Shown piece by piece: positions 6,904-13,687 of a stretch of 61,519 nt of DNA (position 1 is its first letter; each line of letters starts with the position of its first letter). Under the pieces are notes generated by a model. The model was not told the origin of the DNA, made no database searches, and worked only from the letters and a program-made list of their open reading frames with translations. The stretch lies in IMG/VR virus record IMGVR_UViG_3300032213_001563, positions 1-61,519 of that record, one strand, 5' to 3'. Origin of the DNA: a virus. Position numbers and translations under genes: made by a program.

Positions 6904-7434
6904 ATGAAGCACACCCTCACTGTAACCGCCGAGCTCATCGGCTCCGCTATCCAAAGCTATCTAAAAAGTTTTGGTCACACCAACATAACCACCTCCAGTG
7001 TTGACGGCGAACTCGTTTGTACGACCGAGCACGCTGCCCGCCGAAGTTTTGGAGACCCAATCCCGGCCACATGCAAGTGGCCGCACGACTGTTTCATCCA
7101 GTGCGGGGACAATGGGGCTGTCCTCGTTTGGGATAAGGGCAACTACACGACTGCATTCTGGGAGGCGTTCCCCCGCAATCTAGGCACCTTTTTGCGTGGT
7201 GAAGGTAGCACTATCGAGGAAGCTGAGAAAGACTGCTTCGCTCAGTATGAGCGCATCCTCGCCTGCCCAGGCCACGAGTTTGAAAGGCGCAAGTATGAGA
7301 GCGGCGCAGGGATCTGCAAGCACTGCAACCTACTCCAATCTAAAGTATTCGAGCCGACCGAAGCGTGGAAAGAGAAGGAGGCCGCGTCACTCGCCAAGAT
7401 AAAAGCGTCGCTAGAACTCCAAGATAAAGAGTAA
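6904..7434 (+). CDS. Hypothetical protein with C-terminal zinc-ribbon-like motif
   Basis: This 176-aa protein ends in a cysteine/histidine cluster, CPGHEFERRKYESGAGICKHC (about 137-157), of the CxxH...CxxC kind that suggests a zinc ribbon. The N-terminal part looks alpha/beta and has no recognised domain. It shares a duplicated leader with the next gene, which also has CxxC pairs. A role in nucleic-acid or protein binding is a guess from the ribbon alone. Confidence 0.6.
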   Translation: MKHTLTVTAELIGSAIQSYLKSFGHTNITTSSVDGELVCTTEHAARRSFGDPIPATCKWPHDCFIQCGDNGAVLVWDKGNYTTAFWEAFPRNLGTFLRGEGSTIEEAEKDCFAQYERILACPGHEFERRKYESGAGICKHCNLLQSKVFEPTEAWKEKEAASLAKIKASLELQDKE

Positions 7435-7435
7435 C

Positions 7436-7461
7436 AATCCCCCAAACCAAAAACAACACCT
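7436..7461 (+). repeat. Duplicated A/C-rich leader, copy 2
   Basis: Second copy of the leader at 6878-6903, directly before the ATG at 7462. The duplication suggests that the two following genes, or just their translation signals, were copied. Confidence 0.7.
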
Positions 7462-8325
7462 ATGAAAACGAAACTACATTCCTATCACTTCAACCTCAAG
7501 CATATCCCCGATCACCAAGCATACATGCTGCTCAAGGAGCGCATGAAGCGCGAGTCCCGTCGAGGTGACCGCATCAAGCTTGTGGACGCCGCACCCCGAG
7601 ACAGTCAATCATTTGATTTCCTGAAGCTCCTTACCCAGGACGATAATCTCACCACTTACGAGGTCGAGCTAGACATCAAGCATGTGTTCAATAATCAATG
7701 GAACTCCGCAGATACGTTGGATCACTCAGGCTACCGTGTCTTCGATTGGGTTGAGTATTACAACCCCCGTAATGTCAGTTTAATCCGGGGCCATTGGCTG
7801 GAGGTGACGGATGAGATGGTAGCTACCCGCGAGAATACCCTTAAGTGCGGCTACTGCGGCGCTCAATACGGCCCGCATCACCAAGCCAGTGAGCACCCTG
7901 ACTTCTGCATGAAGTGCCTCGATAGCCCTTACCTCAAGGAGGAAGACCTTGGGCTGTTGCGCTTATATCCAGTCAGCGCGGATCACAGACCCCAATCCAT
8001 CGAGTTGTCTAGCGAAGACAGAGCATGGCTGCTACCCCGCTACACTGAAGCCCAGATGAAGGGCAACAAAGACAGGGCAGAGTCCCGTGCTCTCAAGCAG
8101 CGCGAGGCTCTTGAGGAAAAGCGCGCCCTTAATGATATGGAGTATGCTGGATTCGACCAGCTACTGAACGCCGGAATTGACACCGGGAATATCATCTTCC
8201 ACAGTCACATTCCGGTATTCAAATTCGGGTGGCGCTCCGCCCTGTCGCCTTCGGTTGCAGAAGCTATGAAGGCGAAGGTCGAAGAGATCGGATTCAAGTT
8301 CCCGACAGAGTTCGCCATCGCCTAA
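7462..8325 (+). CDS. Hypothetical protein with zinc-binding cysteine pairs
   Basis: This is a 287-aa soluble protein. Two CxxC pairs, KCGYCGAQYG and FCMKCLDS, about 30 residues apart, suggest a structural zinc site near the middle. A charged helical stretch follows (NKDRAESRALKQREALEEKR), then a C-terminal domain ending in FPTEFAIA. I do not recognise a named family. It is the largest protein in the 6-12 kb cluster and is bounded downstream by palindrome 9. Confidence 0.65.
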   Translation: MKTKLHSYHFNLKHIPDHQAYMLLKERMKRESRRGDRIKLVDAAPRDSQSFDFLKLLTQDDNLTTYEVELDIKHVFNNQWNSADTLDHSGYRVFDWVEYYNPRNVSLIRGHWLEVTDEMVATRENTLKCGYCGAQYGPHHQASEHPDFCMKCLDSPYLKEEDLGLLRLYPVSADHRPQSIELSSEDRAWLLPRYTEAQMKGNKDRAESRALKQREALEEKRALNDMEYAGFDQLLNAGIDTGNIIFHSHIPVFKFGWRSALSPSVAEAMKAKVEEIGFKFPTEFAIA

Positions 8326-8342
8326 CTTACTTTCAGGGAGTC

Positions 8343-8363
8343 CTTAGAACCTGAGGTTCTAAG
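8343..8363 (+). repeat. CTTAGAACC palindrome 9, compensatory variant
   Basis: Arms are CTTAGAACCT and AGGTTCTAAG with centre G. The tenth base of each arm has changed in a matched way (A/T pair to T/A pair), so symmetry is kept although sequence differs. It ends 31 nt before the ATG at 8395. Confidence 0.9.
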
Positions 8364-8394
8364 GACTCTCGATCAACAACAACCCCACAAAAAT

Positions 8395-8688
8395 ATGAGC
8401 AAGTCAAAGTTCCCTGGCCTATTCGCGCCGCCTATCCCAACGATTGGATTCAATCACCTACCCTACGTAGATGCTAACGTGTTACACTTCCACCAACATG
8501 CTCTTATGCGGGGCGTTTGCGAGCTACTGATCCGCATTGGGGGTGACGCCATCGAAGAGAGCTTTGAGGAGGTGACGCCGACAACGCGTAAACTTCTCCA
8601 AGATCTACGCGATGCAGGCTATGCCTATGTCCGGTTCTCTACCGCCCATACAACCTACCCCGATATTTGGCCTGTCTTTTCTTGGTAG
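8395..8688 (+). CDS. Hypothetical protein, 97 aa
   Basis: This is a small soluble protein with a histidine-rich block (HFHQHALMRGVCELLIRIGG) and a helix ending in LLQDLRDAGYAYVRFS. It has no recognised family, signal peptide or membrane span. The ATG at 8395 follows the CAACAACCCCACAAAAAT leader and sits 31 nt after palindrome 9. Confidence 0.6.
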   Translation: MSKSKFPGLFAPPIPTIGFNHLPYVDANVLHFHQHALMRGVCELLIRIGGDAIEESFEEVTPTTRKLLQDLRDAGYAYVRFSTAHTTYPDIWPVFSW

Positions 8689-8690
8689 TC

Positions 8691-8721
8691 CCCGCAACCC
8701 CGCAACCCCGCAACCCCGCAG
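8691..8721 (+). repeat. CCCCGCAA tandem repeat in leader
   Basis: About four copies of CCCCGCAA lie directly before the ATG at 8726. Shorter versions (CCCCGCAACCC, CCCGACAACCC) occur in several other leaders of the left arm. They look like expanded A/C-rich translation leaders rather than a protein-binding array. Confidence 0.6.
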
Positions 8722-8725
8722 CACT

Positions 8726-8917
8726 ATGGAACAAGAACCTACTAGAACCGAAATCACACGCAGCACGCATTTCATCCTGCCCAGCAATAACGATGTGTAC
8801 TCCATCGCCAAAGCCGCCACGAAGGGCATCATCTGGGGCATCGTTGAAACTGTAGCTACAGTAATCATCGTTGCCTATGTAACCAACTGGATACTCAACC
8901 ATGCCTTCGACTGGTAA
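8726..8917 (+). CDS. Small single-pass membrane protein
   Basis: This encodes 63 residues with one clear hydrophobic helix (GIIWGIVETVATVIIVAYVT, about 36-55) after a polar N-terminus. Inner-membrane location is likely. It is far from the lysis cassette, so a holin role is less likely than superinfection exclusion or another host-takeover role, but nothing in the sequence decides this. The start follows the CCCCGCAA repeat and the usual ACTATG context. Confidence 0.55.
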   Translation: MEQEPTRTEITRSTHFILPSNNDVYSIAKAATKGIIWGIVETVATVIIVAYVTNWILNHAFDW

Positions 8918-8964
8918 TCCCAAACCCCTCCACCGCTCCATCGCTACATCCCGCCAACCCTGCC

Positions 8965-9180
8965 ATGAAAACATCTGCCATCACCAAACTTATGGACCAG
9001 CTCGACCATCGAGCCGCTAACCTAGAACTCGAAGCCGTCGCGAAGCGTCATGCTTTGAAGGAGAGCGTCAAGGCTCGCGGTATCGCCGCCGCCAAGGAAG
9101 CCCGCGTTTGCCGGGCACGTATCCAGAACCTAGCCGCCCAACGCGCCGAGGCTCTGGGCAGAACCCTCAACCTGTGGTAA
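8965..9180 (+). CDS. Small charged helical protein
   Basis: This encodes 71 residues, almost entirely predicted helix, alternating basic and acidic residues (KLMDQLDHRAANLELEAVAK, then KEARVCRARIQNLAAQRAEA). It may form a short coiled coil. No family is recognised. It lies 3 nt before the next gene, so the two probably share a transcript. Confidence 0.5.
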   Translation: MKTSAITKLMDQLDHRAANLELEAVAKRHALKESVKARGIAAAKEARVCRARIQNLAAQRAEALGRTLNLW

Positions 9181-9183
9181 TTT

Positions 9184-9549
9184 ATGACACCAACCAAGAT
9201 ATACCCATACTCAACACCCGAGGGCATCTGCGAACTGGTGCCGCTAGAGGATTACGAGGCGCTTAAAAAGGCATACGCCGCCATGCGCGAGGAACTTGAA
9301 GACTGGCGCGACGCCGCCAAAGGAGCTGAAAGTAGTCATGCAGATGAAGTGCATTGTTCTTGCGTCCCGCTGCTGCACAAGCTGCTCAAGGATGAGCGAG
9401 CAAACAATGCCACCATGCGCGAGGCTATCAGGGAGGCGCGTGAGGTTATAGGATACATACTCGACGACTCTGTAACATTTCTGAGAAACACCAATATCGA
9501 GAGGGCTCAATCCACCCTAACCAAACTCCAACCCTACACCACCCCATGA
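9184..9549 (+). CDS. Hypothetical helical protein, 121 aa
   Basis: The N-terminus (YPYSTPEGICELVPLEDYEA) is followed by long charged helices (LKKAYAAMREELEDWRDAAK, MREAIREAREVIGYILDD). Coiled-coil character is likely. I recognise no family. Its stop overlaps the start of the downstream HTH gene (ATGA), pointing to translational coupling. Confidence 0.55.
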   Translation: MTPTKIYPYSTPEGICELVPLEDYEALKKAYAAMREELEDWRDAAKGAESSHADEVHCSCVPLLHKLLKDERANNATMREAIREAREVIGYILDDSVTFLRNTNIERAQSTLTKLQPYTTP

Positions 9550-9743
9550 ATAATACAGCAACATCACAACGAGGCGGTCCACGCATCGCCCCCGAACCAG
9601 ATCGCCGCGCCAAGGTAATGAAGGTAAAGCGAATCCTTGACGAAGGATACGGCATCGAACTCGCCTGTAAGCGAGCACGAACAACCAGCGCGACCATCCG
9701 TAGCTGGGCCAAAGATCTAAACATCAAACTAAGGACGCTATGA
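9546..9743 (+). CDS. Small helix-turn-helix DNA-binding protein
   Basis: This encodes 65 residues. The C-terminal half reads VKRILDEGYGIELACKRART then TSATIRSWAKDLNIKL, a typical helix-turn-helix of the homeodomain-like/transposase-N type. It is small enough to be a regulator, an excisionase-like factor or an accessory DNA-binding protein. It overlaps the genes on both sides by 4 nt. It is one of the few candidates for a protein that binds the palindromes, but nothing links them directly. Confidence 0.55.
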   Translation: MNNTATSQRGGPRIAPEPDRRAKVMKVKRILDEGYGIELACKRARTTSATIRSWAKDLNIKLRTL

Positions 9744-10249
9744 TAATCCGACTTAACACACCTCCACTCCCACGTGACTGGTCAACAATGGCCGGTTCCG
9801 AGAAACTCCTTCTCCAGACTGACATCGCCGTGTCACCCTCGTCAACACTCCGCGCCAAGACGCTGCTGTTCGAGAACCTTGACGGCATGAACCGCTTCTG
9901 GCGGTTGGCCCTGGAGCGCCCGCCCTTATCCAAGGATACAATGGCCGTGTGTAATCCACTGACGGTTGAGGTTCACTTTAGTAAGGTGAAGGGTAAACCA
10001 CAGAGGCAGCCCGAGTTGCGCGTCGATCCGAGATACTTCTGTGTGATTGGCCTCGTCAATGAGCACCTATCCCGTGAGTTCATCGTCCACGAATCCGTCC
10101 ACGCAGCGTTCGCTTATAGCCGCCGCGTGCGTGGCAAGCACCGTTGGTTAGATGATGACAAGGATGGAGATGAGCGTATCTGCTACCCAGCCGGGCGCAT
10201 AGCTTCTGACATCATAGGCGCATTCCGCAAGAAAGGATTCTTATCGTGA
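9740..10249 (+). CDS. Putative zinc metallopeptidase (HESVH)
   Basis: This 169-aa protein contains EFIVHESVHAAFAY (HESVH at about 117-121) and a later acidic block, DDDKDGDERICYPAG, that could supply the third zinc ligand. This HExxH plus downstream acidic-ICYPAG layout recurs in small phage-encoded metallopeptidase-like proteins. No signal peptide is visible, so it would act in the cytoplasm on an unknown target. Start and stop both overlap neighbouring genes by 4 nt, so it is part of a tight operon. Confidence 0.6.
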   Translation: MIIRLNTPPLPRDWSTMAGSEKLLLQTDIAVSPSSTLRAKTLLFENLDGMNRFWRLALERPPLSKDTMAVCNPLTVEVHFSKVKGKPQRQPELRVDPRYFCVIGLVNEHLSREFIVHESVHAAFAYSRRVRGKHRWLDDDKDGDERICYPAGRIASDIIGAFRKKGFLS

Positions 10250-10626
10250 CCGCACCTATCTACGCCCCCGGACTCCGGGTATTCCTCAGTAAAGGTCCAC
10301 TAATTCCAGGCGTCATCTTGCCACCTGCTGCGGATACGCCTCCAGGATTTAGGCTCGTGCAGCTAGAGACCGAGACAGATCCCGCTGAGTTCCGCACGCC
10401 GGAGCTCATCGCGGCTACGCTTACTCCTGGCAGGCGCGTGTTCCGTAGCGGTGAGACGCCCCATCGTTATGGCACTATCCCTCCCGCTGGTCAGTTCCCC
10501 CGCAATCTTGTCAAAGCTAGGATGCAGCGGGAAGAAGACAGCGTCATTGTGCGCTGGGACAACGGAGAGTTCGAGCTTGTAGCAAAGGCTAATCTCACAC
10601 CCATCGTCTACAAGATTGACGCATGA
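10246..10626 (+). CDS. Hypothetical protein, 126 aa, GTG start
   Basis: The start is GTG at 10246, overlapping the preceding TGA (GTGA). The protein looks beta-rich (SVIVRWDNGEFELVAKANL), with Pro-rich loops and no membrane segment. The C-terminal part resembles small SH3-like or Tudor-like barrels that bind proteins or nucleic acids, but this is only an impression. It ends in an ATGA overlap with the next gene. Confidence 0.5.
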   Translation: MTAPIYAPGLRVFLSKGPLIPGVILPPAADTPPGFRLVQLETETDPAEFRTPELIAATLTPGRRVFRSGETPHRYGTIPPAGQFPRNLVKARMQREEDSVIVRWDNGEFELVAKANLTPIVYKIDA

Positions 10627-10841
10627 AGCCAACACTAGAACAGATCAACTACTTGTATCCTAAGGGGGTTACATGGTATGTCTGGAAGCACTACTACTCG
10701 GGAAAGTTGCGCGCTCAGTTCCGCCCTATCGGAGCCAAGCCATACTCACCTGGAAAAGCTTGGACCCTTGTCCGAGCAGAACCTCACGACCCAAAGCTAT
10801 GCAAAAGAAGATTACTCTCACGTCTATTCGCCGACATATAA
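10623..10841 (+). CDS. Small basic protein, 72 aa
   Basis: A Tyr/Trp-rich start (INYLYPKGVTWYVWKHYY) is followed by basic segments (KLRAQFRPIGAKPYSPGK and KLCKRRLLSRLF). It is unrecognised. It overlaps the upstream gene by 4 nt and the downstream membrane protein by about 43 nt in another frame, which makes one of the two less certain. Confidence 0.4.
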   Translation: MKPTLEQINYLYPKGVTWYVWKHYYSGKLRAQFRPIGAKPYSPGKAWTLVRAEPHDPKLCKRRLLSRLFADI

Positions 10842-10978
10842 AAGTAAACCTGACCCCTATCCAAGTTTGGCAGGTCGCTACCTTCATACTCGCATGGTCC
10901 TTCATCGGATTCTTCCCGGCTATATTGATCTACCTCGTACTCAGCATCATCGAAATCATCATTGTTTGCGCCGACTAA
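10799..10978 (+). CDS. Small membrane protein, 59 aa
   Basis: The start MQKKITLTSIRRH is followed by a long hydrophobic stretch (WQVATFILAWSFIGFFPAIL, then IYLVLSIIEIIIVC), one or two transmembrane helices, ending in a short polar tail. The basic N-terminus suggests it stays inside. It begins within the end of the previous gene. Its function is unknown; such proteins in phage accessory regions often act on the host membrane. Confidence 0.45.
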   Translation: MQKKITLTSIRRHIKVNLTPIQVWQVATFILAWSFIGFFPAILIYLVLSIIEIIIVCAD

Positions 10979-11062
10979 AAAATCATTTGTGCTACCAAGA
11001 TTGTAGTATAAAACCACCGACCTAGACAGATGCGTCTAGTAACCCGTAAACCCATCACCACT

Positions 11063-11335
11063 ATGCCGATAATCGAAATACCATCCGACGACATCATCCT
11101 TGACAAGGAACTCCGCCGCGACATTGACGCCATCACCCAACGCCTCAAGTCTGCCAAGCCAAGCCGCGAACGCAGCATCACCATTACCAAGTTACAAGAG
11201 GCGGTGATGTGGCTGGGTATGGATCTCAAGCGCATCAACGAAGAGAATCCAGGAGCCTCCCCAAATCCATATCCGAACTCCAAAGATCCGAGCAATACGA
11301 AGATCGAGCCAACCGCTGACGGGCTGAAGCTCTGA
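11063..11335 (+). CDS. Acb2/Tad1-hairpin-like protein, candidate anti-CBASS/Thoeris sponge
   Basis: This 90-aa protein has SRERSITITKLQEAVMWLG (a helical hairpin with the 'Lx-EAxMW' core), then MDLKRINEENPG and a tail NPYPNSKDP...KIEPTADGLKL. This resembles the Acb2/Tad1 hairpin family, phage proteins that sequester cyclic nucleotide or cyclic ADP-ribose signals of CBASS and Thoeris. The match is from memory of the family pattern, so it is a candidate only. The ATG at 11063 has the usual ACCACTATG context; an in-frame ATG at 11030 also exists. It sits directly before the tRNA-like element. Confidence 0.55.
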   Translation: MPIIEIPSDDIILDKELRRDIDAITQRLKSAKPSRERSITITKLQEAVMWLGMDLKRINEENPGASPNPYPNSKDPSNTKIEPTADGLKL

Positions 11336-11343
11336 ACCAATTC

Positions 11344-11450
11344 GAGCGCGTGCTGGAATCAGGTAAACAGTGCTGTTAGCTCGGCGGGATAGCGTTTTAA
11401 TGGCTAACAAAGTAACTCCCTTGCAGGTTCGAGTCCTGCCGCGCTCACCA
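11344..11450 (+). tRNA. Unusual 107-nt tRNA-Leu-like element with encoded CCA
   Basis: The ends are fully tRNA-like: acceptor GAGCGCG pairs perfectly with CGCGCTC, discriminator A and CCA are encoded, and the T arm is GCAGG-TTCGAGT-CCTGC. The D arm (TG-CTG-GAATCAGGTAAA-CAG) has the class II, leucine style. The middle does not fit: it is about 20 nt too long. One fold gives a 7-bp stem (TGTTAGC with GCTAACA) around a 22-nt loop and a 13-nt variable arm. Another gives an anticodon arm TAGCG-TTTTAAT-GGCTA, which would read the ochre codon. I cannot assign an anticodon. It may be an expanded, decayed or processed tRNA. Confidence 0.5.
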
Positions 11451-11476
11451 AAACAACCCCCCCCCCAGCAACCCCG

Positions 11477-11647
11477 ATGCCCGACTCCCCTTATACCGAG
11501 CCTGAGAAAAACGCGATGAATCACATTGCCAAGATGTGCTCCTCGTGTCATAAAGCCGCCGCTTCCTACCTTGCGCTAATGCGCGCCGTCAAACTTCGCC
11601 TCGAACTCGAAGGCTATACACCACCAACAAAACCCAAAACCAAGTAA
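11477..11647 (+). CDS. Small CxxC protein, 56 aa
   Basis: This encodes 56 residues: MPDSPYTEPEKNAMNHIAKM, then CSSCHKAAAS and a helix (YLALMRAVKLRLELEGY), ending in Pro/Lys. The CSSC motif could bind metal or form a disulfide. The leader follows a run of ten C residues (11457-11466). It ends 3 nt before the next ATG, consistent with an operon. No family is recognised. Confidence 0.45.
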   Translation: MPDSPYTEPEKNAMNHIAKMCSSCHKAAASYLALMRAVKLRLELEGYTPPTKPKTK

Positions 11648-11650
11648 CCC

Positions 11651-11878
11651 ATGAGCAGAAATAAACTAAAGCGCCGTTCCAACCACTTCTTCACACGAGC
11701 AAGGCTCTTCGCCTATGCGGCAGAACTGGATAGACAAGGCGAGTTTTCCCAAGCCATAGCTGTCAGATCTCGCGTTGCCCCAGACGGGTCTCGCCTTCCC
11801 AGCCTAAGCCAACCACAGAAAAGGAAAAACCGTCGCCGGGCTTTCGCCGCCGGAGACCCCCTTGCCTTCTCCCGATGA
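11651..11878 (+). CDS. Small basic protein, 75 aa
   Basis: Both ends are strongly basic (SRNKLKRRSNHFFTRARLFA and PQKRKNRRRAFA). The centre, YAAELDRQGEFSQAIAVRS, has the 'A-x-E-x-x-x-G-x-(Y/F)-x-x-A' pattern of short helical regulators such as ANR-type proteins, but the similarity is weak. The stop overlaps the next start (ATGA). A nucleic-acid-binding role is plausible from charge alone. Confidence 0.45.
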   Translation: MSRNKLKRRSNHFFTRARLFAYAAELDRQGEFSQAIAVRSRVAPDGSRLPSLSQPQKRKNRRRAFAAGDPLAFSR

Positions 11879-12237
11879 ACCGTGACACATTCGCTTACTG
11901 GCGACGTACCCCCTCAGTAATGTGCCCGCTGGTTATCAATCCAGGCCAGCCATCTGAGTGCCGCCTTGTCGCCCGTGGCAAGCACGTTCACATTTACCAC
12001 TACACGAGACTTGATAATCCCAAGCGTTCGCGTAAAGCCCATCTGGCTCGACCCACGAGCAAGCCTCACCGGGAGGAACCCGGTAATCAACCCAACTCCA
12101 TACCTACTATGAAGACCCCAATGAAAGGCGCTGCTAAAAGTGCTGCCACAAAGGGCGCTGCTAAAGGTGCTATGAAGGGCGCGGCTACCAAAGTAGCTAA
12201 GTCCGCCATGGCTTCCAAAGGCTACGCCAAGAAGTAA
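11875..12237 (+). CDS. Protein with Lys/Ala-rich histone-H1-like tail
   Basis: This is a 120-aa open frame. The first 75 residues are unrecognised (a Cys/His-containing part, RLVARGKHVHIYHYTRL). The last 42, from an internal ATG at 12109, are a Lys/Ala repeat (KGAAKSAATKGAAKGAMKGA) like the tails of bacterial histone H1-like proteins. The internal ATG has its own A/C-rich leader (AACCCAACTCCATACCTACT), so a separate 42-aa protein may be made instead or as well. DNA compaction is a guess. A terminator follows. Confidence 0.45.
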   Translation: MNRDTFAYWRRTPSVMCPLVINPGQPSECRLVARGKHVHIYHYTRLDNPKRSRKAHLARPTSKPHREEPGNQPNSIPTMKTPMKGAAKSAATKGAAKGAMKGAATKVAKSAMASKGYAKK

Positions 12238-12275
12238 TCAGATAACCCTGACACATACTTCACAAGCCCTCGATT

Positions 12276-12298
12276 GCCCCCGCAGTCGGGGGCTTTTT
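12276..12298 (+). terminator. Rho-independent terminator of the left-arm genes
   Basis: A perfect stem GCCCCCG with CGGGGGC, loop CAGT, is followed by TTTTT. It lies 39 nt after the Lys/Ala-rich gene and before the small-terminase-like gene. Confidence 0.85.
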
Positions 12299-12334
12299 GT
12301 GTTTAGGAACCTTGACGCCCTGCAACCCTGAAGC

Positions 12335-12838
12335 ATGGTTGCCTGCATGATCATCTCCGATAAAACAAAAGCTATCATCAAGAACCTCTTTGAATCTGGT
12401 CAGTCGCTCCAAGACATCGCCGAAGCCAGCGGGGTCCCCGTCAATGAAGTCAAAGTTCTACGAGCCAAAGGTAGGTGGACGCGGAAGCCGAAGAAGCAAC
12501 TCGCTATGGCTGAAGCGCAGCTCGTCAAAGATGACGCAGAAGCCGCTGACATTCTCGCCGCCGCTGACGAAGCTCTACATGCTAACCCAGGCAAGCGACA
12601 CTCTGCTATGGTGTTCAAGCGAGTTCACGCAGCCCTTGCAGGATTGAAGACGTTGCCGCCGCTTAAGACCTGGAAGGATATCGAGATGGCTGACAAGATC
12701 GCACGTCGTGCTGCGGGCCTTGATCGTGAGGGATCAGGAAGCGGCACCGTCATTAACCTCGGCATCATTGCTGGAGGGTATAAGCCGAAGCTAGCGCCAT
12801 CGAAGAAAGTGGTTGATCTGCGGGATGTGGGAGAGTAA
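12335..12838 (+). CDS. Putative terminase small subunit
   Basis: This 167-aa protein opens with a helix-turn-helix (TKAIIKNLFESGQSLQDIAE, then ASGVPVNEVKVLRAKGRW) and continues with long helices (VFKRVHAALAGLKTLPPLK, ADKIARRAAGLDREG) and a beta-like end (TVINLGIIAGGY). N-terminal DNA-binding HTH, helical middle and short C-terminal strand is the common layout of phage small terminases, which choose the DNA to be packaged. The large subunit is 34 kb away on the other strand, which is unusual. A general HTH regulator is the alternative. A second in-frame ATG is at 12350. Confidence 0.45.
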   Translation: MVACMIISDKTKAIIKNLFESGQSLQDIAEASGVPVNEVKVLRAKGRWTRKPKKQLAMAEAQLVKDDAEAADILAAADEALHANPGKRHSAMVFKRVHAALAGLKTLPPLKTWKDIEMADKIARRAAGLDREGSGSGTVINLGIIAGGYKPKLAPSKKVVDLRDVGE

Positions 12839-12863
12839 CACGCAAGCTCTTTCCAACAAAAAT

Positions 12864-13340
12864 ATGTACCCAGAATTAGACCTTGACGCCCCCTTTGACG
12901 AGTTCGTCAAACAACTTCAGAACAACCCTTGGACGCCCGTTGAGTTAATCAAAGCCCGCGACGGATTGCAACAGCGCATCGCCCAGATTATGCGCCAGAT
13001 CGCTACCGCAGATGAAGGTCGTGGGCCATCCTGGAGAACCTCGGTGGAGACCGCGAAGAGATACTTCAAGAAGAAACTCCAGAAGGTCATGGAAGTTCTT
13101 GAGGCAGGGCCAACAGAAGCAGCCCGCAAGAAACCGAGCGGTCATGGATTTCTCCTGACGTTCATCATTGACGGCCAGCATCATGTGATGGCTTCCAAAA
13201 AGAATCCGTCAGACTTGTGGGCCGAGCTTATCGCTGACGCTACGCCAGATAGCTCGCCGCCTGCGCTGGTCGCTTTCCTCAACTTGTCTGAGGAGTCCGC
13301 CAAGAAAGTGCCCGAGCACCTGTGGATCGACGACCTATGA
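12864..13340 (+). CDS. Hypothetical protein, 158 aa, last gene of the plus arm
   Basis: This is a soluble alpha/beta protein, with helices at the front (VKQLQNNPWTPVELIKARDG, KRYFKKKLQKVMEVLEAG) and a strand-rich end (HGFLLTFIIDGQHHVMASKK). No family is recognised. The longer frame starting at 12813 overlaps the preceding gene; the ATG at 12864 has the AACAAAAAT leader. Its stop overlaps the end of the convergent minus-strand gene by 6 nt, so the two arms meet here without a spacer. Confidence 0.6.
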   Translation: MYPELDLDAPFDEFVKQLQNNPWTPVELIKARDGLQQRIAQIMRQIATADEGRGPSWRTSVETAKRYFKKKLQKVMEVLEAGPTEAARKKPSGHGFLLTFIIDGQHHVMASKKNPSDLWAELIADATPDSSPPALVAFLNLSEESAKKVPEHLWIDDL

Positions 13341-13682
13341 TTTCTTGCGCAGCGGGCTGACTCGATCGCCCATGCCAACGCGAGATTTCTCTGACATCTT
13401 TGACGCCAGCTCCGATCTGGTCAGTTCCTTGCTGGTCTTCGGCGTGTCTTTAGATACGCGCTTTGTGGGACGACAGTATTCATTCTTGCCGCCGCCCCCG
13501 CATGGTTTGCCGGTGCGCTGGTCAACCCACTTCTCTTGCTCCCACCGTTTCAGGGACGAACCCTTCTCACCCTTGCGGACATTGCCGGATTCCTTCCGGC
13601 ACTTGGCGATGGCTTGGCTTGCCCGAGCTGATGGGAAGATGTCATACGCTGCCTTGGCGTGGTAGTAGCACTTGTCTTTCAT
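13335..13682 (-). CDS. Small basic protein, DUF5872-like
   Basis: This 115-aa protein contains a highly recognisable block, SSLKRWEQEKWVDQRTGKPC, followed by EYCRPTKRVSKDTPKTSKEL. This 'KWVDxRTGKPCG...YCRPxxRVSxxTP' pattern defines a family of small basic proteins found in phages and other large genomes and labelled DUF5872. The function is unknown; the conserved Cys/His residues may hold a metal. It is the last gene of the late arm, 5 nt after the Cys-rich protein gene. Confidence 0.6.
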   Translation of the reverse strand: MKDKCYYHAKAAYDIFPSARASQAIAKCRKESGNVRKGEKGSSLKRWEQEKWVDQRTGKPCGGGGKNEYCRPTKRVSKDTPKTSKELTRSELASKMSEKSRVGMGDRVSPLRKKS

Positions 13683-13687
13683 AGTCG

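Noticed and set aside
11344-11450. attP site inside the tRNA-like element
   Set aside because: The integrase is 37 kb away and both tRNA ends are present, whereas attP sites usually carry only the 3' end of a tRNA next to int.
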